From Membranipora membranacea (lineage: Eukaryota > Bryozoa > Gymnolaemata > Cheilostomatida > Membraniporidae), in contig OU612072.1 in assembly GCA_914767715.1 (NCBI GenBank), positions 5,704,001 to 5,768,000 on the forward strand: DNA of 64,000 nucleotides, read 5' to 3'. Below are positions 25,768 through 37,600 of the stretch, one piece after another. Each line of letters starts with the position of its first letter. Position 1 is the first letter of the stretch. The position numbers and the translations under genes are program-made. The notes under the pieces were generated by a model. The model saw only the letters and a program-made list of their open reading frames with translations. It was not told where the DNA came from and did no database searches.

Positions 25768-26219
25768 GATTATGAGACTTCCTGGCTCCTCATCAGTCTA
25801 ACAAAACCATTCAAAGTATGTGGCTTCGACCGCCAACACGGATATCCCATAATCAATGATACTGTAGACTACCAACCGTACGTCCGTTACAAGATCCTTC
25901 AAAATTGTTGGAGGGTCTTAATTTCTGATGATACAGACCCCGACACTCATGTGAAGTTTAAATCATATGATAACTTTCCATAACGCACTAAGAGACACGA
26001 CAGTTCTTACCCAATAGAGCGAAGAAGACAACATACGCAATATACATCTCACGTACAATCTAGCAGAGATGCTGGCTGTTGCTTCTTCCTCTGTAGGGCA
26101 GATTACTGATGTGCTTATTTTTATCAAGTTATCCTGAAAATTTTACTGCGCTTCAACAGCTGGATTCTCCTACTGGACTGCATTCACAGAAATAAAGTGA
26201 AGTGAAGAATGATTTAATT

Positions 26220-27238
26220 TTATTCATCTAGAAATAAACTTCCTCGTTGCTATGATTGTAAAGCCTAAATTAAGTTATGAGATCAGTAAAAAAAAATTCA
26301 TCAATACTCCGCATTGAATTTGTATGAAGGCAAAAGCAGCAAGGCATAAATTACTATGAATAAAAAACCCTACTGAAATTATGCTATTAATTTCAAGCTT
26401 GAATAATGGATAAAGCTGATTAAGACATAATAATGATAGCGCTCCTGCGTGGGTTGTGCTCTCACAAGTTCCTGTTAGATATAATAGTATTGAGTTATAA
26501 TCTGACTCAGACCAGTTTTTAATGCAGAACGATCTATCATTTCAATTGGACTAGGAAAGGCAATGGTTCAGGCCGAAAGACTGCCCTTGTAGAAAAATCT
26601 CCGACTACAGTGTTATGATGCCGAGCGCAGATTAATTGTTTGCTGTCATACTGTAGTTATTTGCTGGACATGGAAGGCAGTTGTTTCAGTGAGAGTTATC
26701 CACTCATACACCAAATTAAATAAGGAAAGGATTGATATGAGCACATAATGTAGTATGAATCCTGCTCCACAAGGCATCAAATCAGAAATGATTGATGACA
26801 CACAGACAACTTAGCCCGGAACACTGATTTATTTTCCCTGCAGGCGTGGCAAGGTTAACATATGGGTGTTGTAGAAAACCAGATGAAAAAAGAAATATCA
26901 ATAGTTCAATAGAAATGGATTCTAGCCAGATGACTTCTGGCTTGGGGTTGTCCGGAGTGCTGGTGGATAACACAACGGCATATATAGATCAAAAGAAATC
27001 TCTCAACAACCAGGTTTAACTGTTCACAAATATTTTACAGCCTGATTTGCCTTATCTACTAGGTGATCATATTTTGACATTTTTTGCGCTGTCAATCACA
27101 ATTAATACAGAGAGTCTTTGGTTCCGACAAAGACTGAATAATAAACGATATCTATTGGCTCGGATAACAGCCAATGAAAATCTGAGATTGTAAATCCTCC
27201 GAGTCAACTAAAAATCGTAATATAGAGCCATCAAACAC
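26220..27238. repeat. Upstream flank and spacer duplicon, third copy
   Basis: Bases 26,220-26,425 match the upstream flanks of copies 0 and A, and 26,690-27,238 match 1,365-2,345 and 16,890-17,640. The spacer resumes at 28,412 after the foldback element. No gene is seen. Confidence 0.7.
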
Positions 27239-27241
27239 CTA

Positions 27242-28411
27242 TAGTCCAGTGGTAGCCTACCAAAAATGAGTCTAGAAAGGCAACTTCACTTACGAAATTG
27301 GATTGATAAATTCTAAGAGTGGATTCTAGGCAGTTTTTTGAGGTGGTCGCAATGGTGATGATGCACCTTTCACAAAGTTGCACAATAGACAGCAAATTGC
27401 CAAAAACGGTGCCAAAAATTGGCAAAACTGCTGTTTTTTTTAGATTTCAAAGGTCTGTCCTGTGCTCACCTTATGAGTCGGGCTACTCAAACTCTGCAAT
27501 CAGATTTACACATACCTTGGTCAGTTTTTGGTATAATATCAGCATGATATCTCAAATATGAGTGAATTACCAACCTTATAAAAAGTGAAAAGCGCTACCA
27601 ACAAAAGGGAAAGTGTTGAAAAAATGATGACATGGTTTCAAAACATCCAAAATCTGAAAGAGCATGTCATAATTAGTGGATCTTCAACTTTACATGGGTC
27701 TGTTATCATAAATACAATAAAATCAAAAAAACAACGGTTGCGATACCCCCGTATATCACCCCGTATATAACTATCATTGAAACGAAACTACTTTTTTAAT
27801 TTTGCAGACACACAAAAACTGATTTCAACTGTTCATTTTGGCCTGATTTTTTATGGTGGTTTTTTACTGACTCCATCAATGACCAAAATTTTTTTTCAGC
27901 ACTACACACATTTTTTGATGATACTTTAAGGAGTTAACTTTTGCTTTACACGCTATATAACCTTATAAAGACGTTTTTTATCATATTATAAAGGAAACCT
28001 AAAAATACGCACTACTTGAAAAAAAGACACATTCAGAGCATTAAAACTGGTGTTGTGCATTGGGAGGGTCAATACACAGTCACCATAAAAAATCAGATCA
28101 ATACAAACATTTAAAGCCTGTTTTTTAGGCAGCAGAATAATTGAAAAAGAAGTTTCGCTTTTATGGTAGTTATACACAGCTGATAAAAGGGGTATTGAAA
28201 CCATGTAATTTGTAGAACTACTAATTATGACAGCATCTTTCTGATTTGGGATGTTTTGAAACCATATCATCATTTTTTTCTTCTCTTTCCCTTTTACCGA
28301 CATAGTAAGGTACAATATTACCATTGCGATCAGCGTGAAAAACTGACAAACCTTGTTCATCCAAAAGTGCAAATGGAAGTGATAAGATAGGAGGGGGCTG
28401 CCACCGGACTA
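27242..28411. mobile_element. Foldback DNA element with short TIRs and 3-bp target duplication
   Basis: The ends are imperfect terminal inverted repeats: tagtccagtggtagcc at 27,242 and its counterpart ggctgccaccggacta ending at 28,411. CTA flanks both sides (27,239-27,241 and 28,412-28,414), and the homologous site at about 17,640 is empty with one CTA. Internally, about 27,320-27,860 and 28,050-28,340 are inverted copies of each other (shared gatggtttcaaaacatcc and tcgcaatggt motifs), with a 200-bp insertion in the left arm. No transposase is recognisable, so it is non-autonomous. A 3-bp duplication suits several superfamilies, and the assignment is open. Confidence 0.7.
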
Positions 28412-28660
28412 CTAGACTTTCCCAATGATTCGATAACATACAAGTTATACCTTGCGTAGCAGAACATGCATCCCAGCCAGTGAAATCTATTCTTGTTTTC
28501 AGGTAAACTTCTGATGATGAATTTTCCTTTCAATTCCAAGGAAATGACTCTATTATTGATCCCCCCTCCCCCACCCGCATCATATTTCATTCAGTCCAGA
28601 ATAGGAGGACATGATTCAACTGATGAGCTATTATATCCCCTCAACGGTAATATTTTTTGT
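28412..28660. repeat. Spacer duplicon resumed after the foldback element
   Basis: This matches 17,640-17,870 (shared ctagactttcccaatgat, and a C-rich patch near 28,560), which shows that 27,242-28,411 is a clean insertion. Confidence 0.65.
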
Positions 28661-29135
28661 GGTAAGGGTGCAATCGGCCAAACAAAATGACCATTTTGGC
28701 CGGAATGGCCAATTTGGCCAAGGTTGAGTATGGCTGGTCTAAACTATTGATGAGTGATTGGGTTCAACTGAAATTCTGGCAGCTTTTTTTCATGTTATGC
28801 ATTGACTGGTGCCCCAGTAAATACTCTTAAATACTCTAATGTTAACAAGAGGTCCGCTGTAGCATTACTAAGCTTTTGGACCAATCAAAGGTGCGAAATT
28901 ATTTCTAGAAATCATACAGGGTAAGATATGTTCCCCAATCCATGAATATATATCAGTGGTCTAAACACACAGACTGTAATATTGCTGTGCAAGTTGTCCA
29001 CTCTAGAGTATCTAGGATCTTGCAGTACATTGCTGCCAATAATTACAATCCTACCATATAGCCAAGTTGATTCAAAGAGTGGAGCATGACACTCCCTCCC
29101 TCACATCACTGACTACAGGACAAGAAAGTTCTTAC

Positions 29136-29172
29136 CCGTAAGTGCGATGACATAAAACCACCAATGATACAT
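29136..29172 (-). CDS. Orphan signal-peptide first exon (copy D)
   Basis: A minus-strand ATG at 29,172 opens MYHWWFYVIALT and ends after 37 bp in a phase-1 GTAAG donor. That is the same length, phase and surrounding sequence as the first exons of copies A (14,844-14,808) and B (26,047-26,011). No matching FTP, FN3 or tail exons follow to the left before the copy B flank. It is either a relic of a lost gene or an alternative first exon that splices into a more distant copy. The reading frame and donor are intact. Confidence 0.6.
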
Positions 29173-29977
29173 TTCACGTCCAAAAATCTCTTCAGTACAG
29201 TTGAGCAGTTCAGTAGCTGGGTCCTAGTGAGTCCTACTGTTATCCAAAGGGTCTGTAAAGCAAATTTTCTAAGGTTGTAGATAGCACAAAATTTAGCTAA
29301 TTTACATCATATCAAACCAGCTATATCCCTCTCAAAGCTTATTAGGAGCATTCTCAAACCCTGAACCCTGGAAAAGGTTAGTGAGCATTGTGAGCGATAG
29401 GGTCAGAAAATTAATTGACGGTTTGACAATGATATCAGCTCTACTAAGATGAGTAATTTTGATATTCATACAATTGATCACAAATACTTCATGTGATGCT
29501 AAATTCTAATAATCCCATACCGATGACACTTAGAATAAAACGACAGGTTCAAAGTCATTTTGTTTGACTTCATTGACTGGAACAGCTACACAATATTATC
29601 ATTAATCGAAACTCACCAACAGCCGTTTGCATATGACTCTGTTTCTGATTAGAGTTTATATTAGTGCGTTGGTCAGGATGTGGTATTCCATATACAGCTA
29701 TTTATGCTATCCTCAGGCCTGTTTCATCCAGTAGACAATTGGTACGATCAGGTGGACGGTAGGACATCTTTTCCAATGGCAACATTGGCGCTTGCATCAC
29801 TATGACCTGTAGGTTGAGTTATTAAAAATGATAAAAGAAACAAACTGTGGAAAACTTTTATCCAAGGCAAACATTGTTGTTGTACATTTATTACATATTT
29901 TATTCCTACCTAGAAACATTACACAAATTAATAAGCCCTGTTATAGCCTGTTTCAAATTAAATGGTGTCTAACATAC

Positions 29978-30025
29978 AAGGCTGGCAATGAAGCAAATCA
30001 CGCATATCATCGTCAATCCCATCAT
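29978..30025 (-). CDS. Orphan signal-peptide first exon (copy D', like copy 0)
   Basis: This starts MMGLTM and continues with a hydrophobic run, paralleling the copy 0 exon at 274-223 base by base. Its upstream flank is the fourth copy of the duplicated promoter region. A small deletion at the 3' edge changes the donor to CTT/GTATGT, which would shift it to phase 0, so it may no longer splice in frame with the family. Confidence 0.45.
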
Positions 30026-31560
30026 GACAGCCTGTTCAAATTTTAAATCTCCAAATTGACTGACCCTAACAAGAGCTACAGTAATAAGTGAGCGATCACA
30101 CAAACAGCTATAATTTAATTGTGTTGTTCATCTACAATCTAATTTACTTGTGGCTAAAGCTGCGTTTACATGGTCAACTAATCTGCCTATTTGAACAACA
30201 CCGACATTCAACACCGATAAATCTTCTGATGTAAATATTGTGTCGTGCAGAGTTATTAGACCGACAAATCTAGTGTTAAAGTAAAAAGCGTTATAACCTA
30301 TATTACACCGACATTTACTGCCGACAGTTATGGTATGTCGGTGATGTTCAATTATGCAGATTAGTTGACAATGTAAACCACCTTTAGAATCAAAAAGCTA
30401 AATTATGTCACGAAATAATTCATCAGTACTTGGCATTGAAAAGACATTGATATATAACAAGAGGGCATGAATGAATAGTAAATCTTACTGCTATACGGTT
30501 TGATGTGATCATTAGATAATGTATCATGAAGCTAACTAAAGCTGTGGCTACACATGTCATATTTTCCACAGGTTTGGGGTACGTTTAGCTCTGCCAGATG
30601 CATAGAATAGCTAGGTTAGCTCTGCCAGATGCCTCAGATTGGCTAATCAACATGTTGGTTCTATCCGTAGCCGTAGCCATAGTACGGCCAGCTATTCCTT
30701 TGTTATTTGTGAAAGAGGCGGGGCCAAATTAAATTACTAAATAGTGATTGGTTTCATTGATTCAAGTTGAACAATAGGTAGGCAAAGGTGTGTGTAGCAC
30801 CTTGCCCAATCCGTAGCCTTACTAAAAGTTTCCCAATCCTATGGACAGTACGGCGTGTCGAGTCAGAGCTTTAGAATATGAGTTGGAGTTGGAATAAGAC
30901 TCAGACTTGAATATGTAAACTTTGACCTACAGTCACGGTTATATAGATTAGCTGTTGACTGTAAGTGTTGATAATTTGAATAAGTTCATTTCGGCTTATG
31001 GTCATGGCAGTTACAAAAACTTGCTGAGATATGTGCACTAGATAAATTTGCCAGTGTAGATTAAAGATAGTGATGACAAATACCAGTCTCAATGTCTAAT
31101 TTTAAAAGCAAAATTGTTTCTTAACCATTTATCATGAAAAGCCTGATCATTGAGACAAGGCATATGAAAGTCTTATTCATTTCTGACTCTTGTATACCAA
31201 TGACTCACAGTTACCCACAATTCCATGATCAAATGCATATGTCAGTTCAGCAGATGTTTTTTTATTCTCTTCTGACTCTTGTATACCAATCACTCACAAT
31301 TACAATAGGATAAGGATCGGAAATGCCGGGGCCTGAAGTGCCACCTCTGGATATCGCTGTGTGATGCTGAGTGCAGGAAAATTGTATGGTCTTCGTATTG
31401 TAATAATTAGCTGGGCCGGGAGGTCAATGCTTTCTATGAGAGTTATCCGCTTGTATTCTCCAGTGTTCCTCTATACTAGTTTATGCTGGAAAGCCTTAGA
31501 GAAACCCTTCATGCTAGGTTATAACCGGTTGAAACTGAGGACTGTGAGTCTTGGGAGCGT
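30026..31560. repeat. Upstream flank duplicon, fourth copy
   Basis: Bases 30,026-30,540 match 275-655, apart from the MITE. Bases 31,310-31,450 match 15,640-15,800 and 26,540-26,680. The 149-codon plus-strand open frame at 31,361-31,810 runs through this repeated sequence and is not preserved in the other copies. Confidence 0.65.
30157..30384. mobile_element. 228-bp MITE with ~29-bp terminal inverted repeats
   Basis: The left end aagctgcgtttacatggtca and the reverse complement of the right end, aaggtggtttacattgtca, continue into a shared actaatctgc. TA flanks both sides, and the other copies of this duplicon lack the insert. It carries repeated ccgaca motifs and no ORF. A TA duplication fits a Tc1/mariner-type MITE. 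Confidence 0.7.
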
Positions 31561-32339
31561 ATTTAGCACTATGAATAATATACACCTGCCCTGTGGTAAT
31601 GCAACAATGCACACCATCGACATACTCGAATATCGAGGGTCTGCTTACAACAACTTGATAATGGTAATCAGTGAAAAATCTAGCTTTGGGTTAGTCTTGA
31701 TGGAAATTTTGGTTTGTCAATCAAAAGTACAGCCTTTGCTTGCTTATGCATCACCTATGAATAAGAAAATCGATAGAATTATTGCAACATTGAAATTATT
31801 ATTATTATGAAAAATTGGGAAGAAAACAAAATATATTAGAATATCAAACCTCCCCATCCAAGTGTATCAAACGCCAGAATTTCAAATGTCATATAAACTT
31901 TGCATCAGGTGTATATCTTAGATTGATAGATGTCCAATGAATGGATGAATTGAACAGTTATTGACACAAATTTCCAACAAGTAATTTTAGATTTTTGATG
32001 TGGTAAAGATACAAGCAACACTTGATTGAATGTGATTGTCTTACAAATTTCCCCCTTATAAGCAGTTGATATGTTTTACATGTACAACAAAACATGAAGG
32101 GAATTACCTGAAAATAACAGATTGAGAATAACAAGTCCTAAAAAACATTTGTAATGGCAGTTAAAACGAAAGCTAACCAGCTCGACGGCATAGATGACAT
32201 GACAAGTGTCTCAGGACATCAAATGAACCTGATGGGTGAAGAAGTGTTATATAAAAAAGGAAAGAATTTTTCATTGTTGTGATTTCTGTTGTATGAAGGG
32301 AAACTATGTGTTTATCTCTCTTGTAATTGATATGCATAG
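31560..32339. other. 3' flank of copy C, no gene seen
   Basis: This region lies downstream of the copy C stop codon and probably includes its 3' UTR. I see no further exon, repeat or convincing polyadenylation signal. Confidence 0.4.
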
Positions 32340-34632
32340 TTAGGAGACATTCTCATATTGGGTGAGATCAGCTGCACACTGTGGCAAAATGCCATAGAGA
32401 ACTTTGTACTCATCCTGTAACAGCAGATATAACATGATAATGGTGAATAAAACAATCATCAGCTCCCAACCTTAATCACTTGAATACTAATGAAGGAACC
32501 ATATGAAAACATCATGCACATTACTCTAGTTGTACATATGTATTGATGTAAAATGAGCGTTGAGGTTAAGCTTCTGATTTGTCACTTTATTGTGTATAAC
32601 AGCGGCTCACACATTTTATGTCATGCTATGCATTCATTGACCCAACAAGCAGGCCTCATCGATTTACGCACATATATCCTCAATATTTTGATACACGCAC
32701 ACATATCCACCGCACTCACAAGACAAATATATGACTCAACTCTCACCATACTATCTATGAATTGTCTCCGTCTTTGTCGCGCTTGAAGAACCTGGATGTA
32801 AACTTCAACTTCTTTAGATTGTTGAAGAGACTGGACACAGTTGAAAGCAGTGATGAAAAGTCCAACTAGTGATGCCCCATCGCTAATAATAAAATGAAGC
32901 GAATGATTTTTTCTGCAAGCTATCCGCTATACTTAAATTTTCTAGCAGTGTTCCATTATCCTGAAGGAGGACCAATGGCAAAAATTACCCATCTTAAAAA
33001 AGGTTAGGTCTTATTGATAGATTATATTATCATAGCCTTAAACATAAGTGCACCATGTAGGCATCAGAAACACTTTATTATTGGCTACTTATCAAGATAG
33101 GATGTATTAAGAATAATTTGTGATAAATTAATTCAATAATGGAAAATAAAGCCGTTACTTACTTGCTGCACACAATAACATTACTTTGATCAGACTCTGA
33201 TGTTATTTTCATGACCACCTCAATAATAGTGAGGATATTCCTGACAGCGACTCCAGAACTTACACAATGTGACTGAGGGAGCTTGATCAGACAGAGCTTG
33301 TCAGCAGTCTACAATAAAATGGCGAATTTTATTATTTCAAATTAATACTCAACCATCACAGTGCTACTTGTGTTTATGAAAATTTGGTGATAACCAAGGT
33401 TCTTTATTTGAGCAGAGCTGCTGAACAAGAGCTTAGGATTAACCTGTCCTGGGGTTGCTGTCACTAGTTAAGCTAAGTCAGCGGTGAATCAAGTAATTCA
33501 AGAAGTCGCTGAGAAGACTCATCTGGATATAGAAGTATCCAACAGCTTTCAAATTGATGACTGAGATGGATCATATTGCTATTCTTGTACCTGAGGCCCA
33601 GAGCTTGTCTCTTTTATGTACTGAACATCATAAATGAGGATCTGTCCTTTCTGTTGCACAGTTGTAGTTGAAACAATATGTCTTACATCACCATACTCAT
33701 GTGTCCAGGGATAAAATTGCACCTTCAACAGAAATTAGGTCGGTATGAACAATTTGATATTTATTAGGTTTATGTCTCAAAAAAACCTTCAATCCATCTG
33801 ACCGTAACTATTGAACATTGAACTGTCCGGAACTACCTTCTTATTGAATATTGGTTTGTTTTGCGGACTCTGTGAAAAACATTTTGCTTGAGTGGTTTCT
33901 TAGTGACATTAGTAATTATCCGTATTAATCATAAGGTAAGAAACTGATGCTAGATTTTTTAATGGACAATGTTGAGATCAATGAGTACTTACATGTTCGG
34001 CTGAGGCTCCAAACTGAACAATGACTTTTATTGAGTTCTCGTGCACTAGTTGCCAGAAGTGTTGGACTGTTTGCTGCGTTGGAATTTGTGTGGCAAAGAA
34101 TTGATCTGCCACTCTGTAACCCTGCAAAAAGAAAATTATGAATACCACATGATTACCGACAAATTTTTATTACAAATTAAATAAAACAAGACATTTCACA
34201 AACCTCTACAAACCCTAAAAATCATTCCCAGACGTATGCGATTTTAGCAGCTCTGCTGATAGAAATATTTTTGCTATCGACAGAATTGTGCAACTGTTGT
34301 CTCATGCAACTCCCAATTTGATATATTCATGATTGTGCTACTTGGTTATCCCCAGGATCGGCCATATTGCACATAGGTTAATTAAGTTATGAAAGTTTAC
34401 TTAAGTAATTGACACAGTCACTCTGCCATTCTGCAGTCAGAAACGCAGCTGAAAGACTACTCACATTGACTCTGACAGCATTGATGTAGCTCCGCCCATC
34501 TCCCGCTGACTTAAGTATCACCCTGAATTTATCATCAGGCAGCACATTTGGTTCTCTGTTTAGTGGTATATTCTCTGACATCATCGCTGTATCCAGGACA
34601 GGATTATCCTCGGCCAATTTACTCTCAATGTA
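32340..34632 (-). CDS. D2 pseudophosphatase domain and C-terminal tail of copy C
   Basis: Exons from 34,632 to 32,340 encode a second PTP fold: [45 protein letters not shown] and [11 protein letters not shown]. The WPD motif is absent: where it should fall the chain reads [15 protein letters not shown]. The P loop reads VCSNDGASLVG, so the Cys (about 1,266) remains but the Arg six residues on is Ser and the preceding His is Val. D2 is therefore not expected to be catalytic and is probably regulatory, as in most RPTPs. The protein ends [10 protein letters not shown]: a C-terminal YxN tyrosine placed like the Grb2-binding tyrosine of PTPRA. Confidence 0.88.
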
Positions 34633-37600
34633 CTGTGAAAGAAAACAAATTTGAATATTTCAGCATAATTGTTTATCTTCTTTGTCTTTGTCTTTTGTTG
34701 TATCACCGTCGGGCGTTTATGCTCCTCCATAGTGATTTACAGCTCGTCTGTACAGTGATAGGTAGAGCAGTTGTCAGTGACAGCTGAATGTCTAAAGAAA
34801 ATTGCCAGAATTAAAGATACAGTTTTTAGGAACAGTTTATAGCGGGCGGAATTCCACGACTCGCAAGTAGATCACAGTGAAGTATGTGAAAAAGGCCCTG
34901 ATTTCAGCAGGAGAGTTTCGAATTTTATTATCAAAGTAAATTTTATATAGAATTTACAATTATGTAAATGCTTTTCTACTCCTTTAGATTGAATGGTTAT
35001 AGAAACTGAGACTGATCAAAAGTAGACAGTGACAATTAACCTCGAATACGGACCTGATATTCCTCCGTGAGTAGCGTTGCATTCTGGGATCTCTCCCCAA
35101 CCTGACTCGCTGTGGTCTTAAACTCTTTGGTACTTAGCGCATCAATCAGAGCTTTGTGTATGAACATGAACTGCACCTATATTTGCAAAGAGAAGGAGTC
35201 ATGTTAAAAGTACCTATAGCATTATGACACCATCACTAATCTTGCTGAAAATATGGCCTCCCCAGAGGACATGCGGATGCATATGACTGTAAGTTTAAAG
35301 TGGGTGAATGAATTTTTGTAAAGGCTACCGGCCAAAGTAATGGCATTGTCCTAGTAAGTTCTGTTAGTCAATATTTCCATAGTAGTGCAGGATATTTATG
35401 AAAAAACGGTTCTGTGTAAAACAACTGATGGTATCAGAAATTGCCGACAATTTTGATAATGACGTAGGATTAGGGTATACAGCTGGCTGTACTGTACAAG
35501 CTCAATGAATGACCGACCCTATATATTTGCAATCACGGTAAAGACTGATGTAAAATAGAAAACAGATAAACATCATTGGTTGCAACGTCTGATGGCATGT
35601 TTGAAATGGCACTTGTCGAAAGGTTATAAATAATCTAAGGGTAAGTCACTAGCCAACTGCTACATTATGCTTCTGCAGGTAGGGGAAATCCCTTATGCAA
35701 TGTATGTCTTTCCAATGCAGGGCATTGAATTTTTTGTTCGTCCCCACACACAATTAGATTTATTCTACATGAATACTGACTTCGTTTGAAGCGGCTCTTT
35801 AACTGGATTCGTTAATTTGACTGGCAAAATGATTTAAACTCAGGGCATATAAGGTAATTTGATGTTCCCGAGTTATCCCCACATCTCGAAAAGGCCAAAA
35901 ATCATATAAATTATAAAGCAAAAAACTTCTTTTGTGACTGGCATCAGAAGTTATCAAGCTACATACCTCAAATTTTCAGGACACACTCATAAAATGTGTA
36001 TTTCTTTGCCCCCAATGAATTTTTTAGGTTTATTCTACATGAATACTGACTTTGTTTGAAAGGGCTCTTTAACTGGATTCGTTAATTTGACTGGCAAAAT
36101 GATTTAAAGTGTTTGTAAAGGAACAGGGTTCTTGGTATCATTTTTGAGCTTGAAATGTGATTAAACCAGCTATCACACATGCATTTGCATGAAAAATAAG
36201 TCTTCAGAGTTACTTGGTCTGGTAGGTTTGGGGGTCATAAGTTAACACTATTGAGTTGCCTACTCATGCACAGCCCAACTTGTCCAGGCGATTTGTAATG
36301 AGCCTATTATGGGGGAAATACAGTAATATTGGTGACTATTGTGGATAGATAACAACTTTTGCAAATACATGACAAAGTCACTCACAAGTCTGTCGATGAC
36401 ATAAAAGTTCAAATTTAATGAGTTGAGACGCTAATCAAAACAACCTTCATTTCTGTTATGAGCCCATGTTGAAGAAGAGATTAGAAGAACCACTGTACCA
36501 AAGATTATAAATACTGACTGTACATTACAATCAATGACTATGACCCATTCCCTGTCCACAGCTTTTCAAGCGAGTGATTTTCATTTCATACCGCTGCGCT
36601 TGTTTGCTCTGTTTAAATAAGATTACACTGGAGCAATGAATTCTTCCGGCTGACAAAGCCTTGCTTATTTCAGATTTACCTAAAAATGGTCCATACAATG
36701 CTTTATGGTTAGTACCAAATCTTGCGATAATATCCAACACTAGCCCCCCAAATAAGATCCATACTGATGAAATAACTCAAAGACTCGACTGATGTGTGCT
36801 TTGACATAGGTTTTCATATGGCCTGCTGCACTCAGTCAGTAATATTGATAGTCCATGTTAAGAAGTGCTGAGTATCTGTGATGCACAGATGGACAAGATC
36901 TGATGTAAAATAATATAGAAAGTTTCTCAAGGTATTCCACTGCTTACACGATTATCAATACTCCTCTCTTTAGGAGGCAGTCAAATTCATTTACATATTT
37001 CATCACCTTGAAGTCCGAAATAACTAGATGACAATTTTATTTACTTCAATTTACTTTGTGACTTGTAAATTCCAGTTTTTGATGTAAACAACAAAGTTTA
37101 CCCGAGAAAATCTTGTGAGTCCAAACATCAGAATATTTGCAAAAATTGTTGTAAAGATTCTCAAAACTTCAAATCACTCAGTATTATTCATCGCATGCTT
37201 TGGATTTTAACATCATCCTAATGCCTGAAATGTCGAGATTTAAAAACAAATTATTTTAGATTTTTGTGCAAATTAGAAAAATATCCAGTCTACATGTGTG
37301 AATTTTGTATCTTCCATTGAAATTCTATTGAAAGCCACTAATCATAAATCATAACAGCTGAAGACAGAGTTTGATTGGAATGTCATATCTTAGTATTTAT
37401 AATCTTCAATACAATCCATGTAGCCACAATCTCATTTATTCATCAAATAAATAAAAACAAAACCTTGAAATCATTTAGCGATGTATTGATCTGCCTTTAT
37501 ATTGCCAATTTCTATCTCGAAACAGTAACCATGGTTAACAGAAAATGTTGTATCTGTCAAAGCACTGTGGGTTATTTCAAGTGGGCGAAATCATACAGAT

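Larger units (their letters stand above)
20455..26047 (-). pseudogene. Copy B: decayed duplicate of the copy A receptor
   Basis: Exons homologous to copy A are recognisable at 26,047-26,011 (signal peptide MYIAYVVFFALL), about 25,300-25,270 (3' piece of exon 4), 25,108-24,916, 24,720-24,632, 24,195-24,083, 23,359-23,173, 22,939-22,837, 22,618-22,422, 22,157-22,048, 21,618-21,564, 21,229-21,076 and 20,744-20,455. Lesions: both FTP exons and the front of exon 4 are deleted, with intron 1 fused into exon 4. Exon 5 has two compensating frameshifts around a stop. Exon 7 is missing and a SINE lies in its place. Exon 9 has a TAA, exon 12 a TGA, and the donor of exon 13 is CT. The transmembrane exon (GIVIVPLVVV core) and the tail are open. 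A full-length receptor cannot be made. Confidence 0.85.

Noticed and set aside
31361-31810. 149-codon plus-strand open frame
   Set aside because: It lies in the duplicated promoter flank, is not preserved in the other copies, and has no recognisable domain or splice context.
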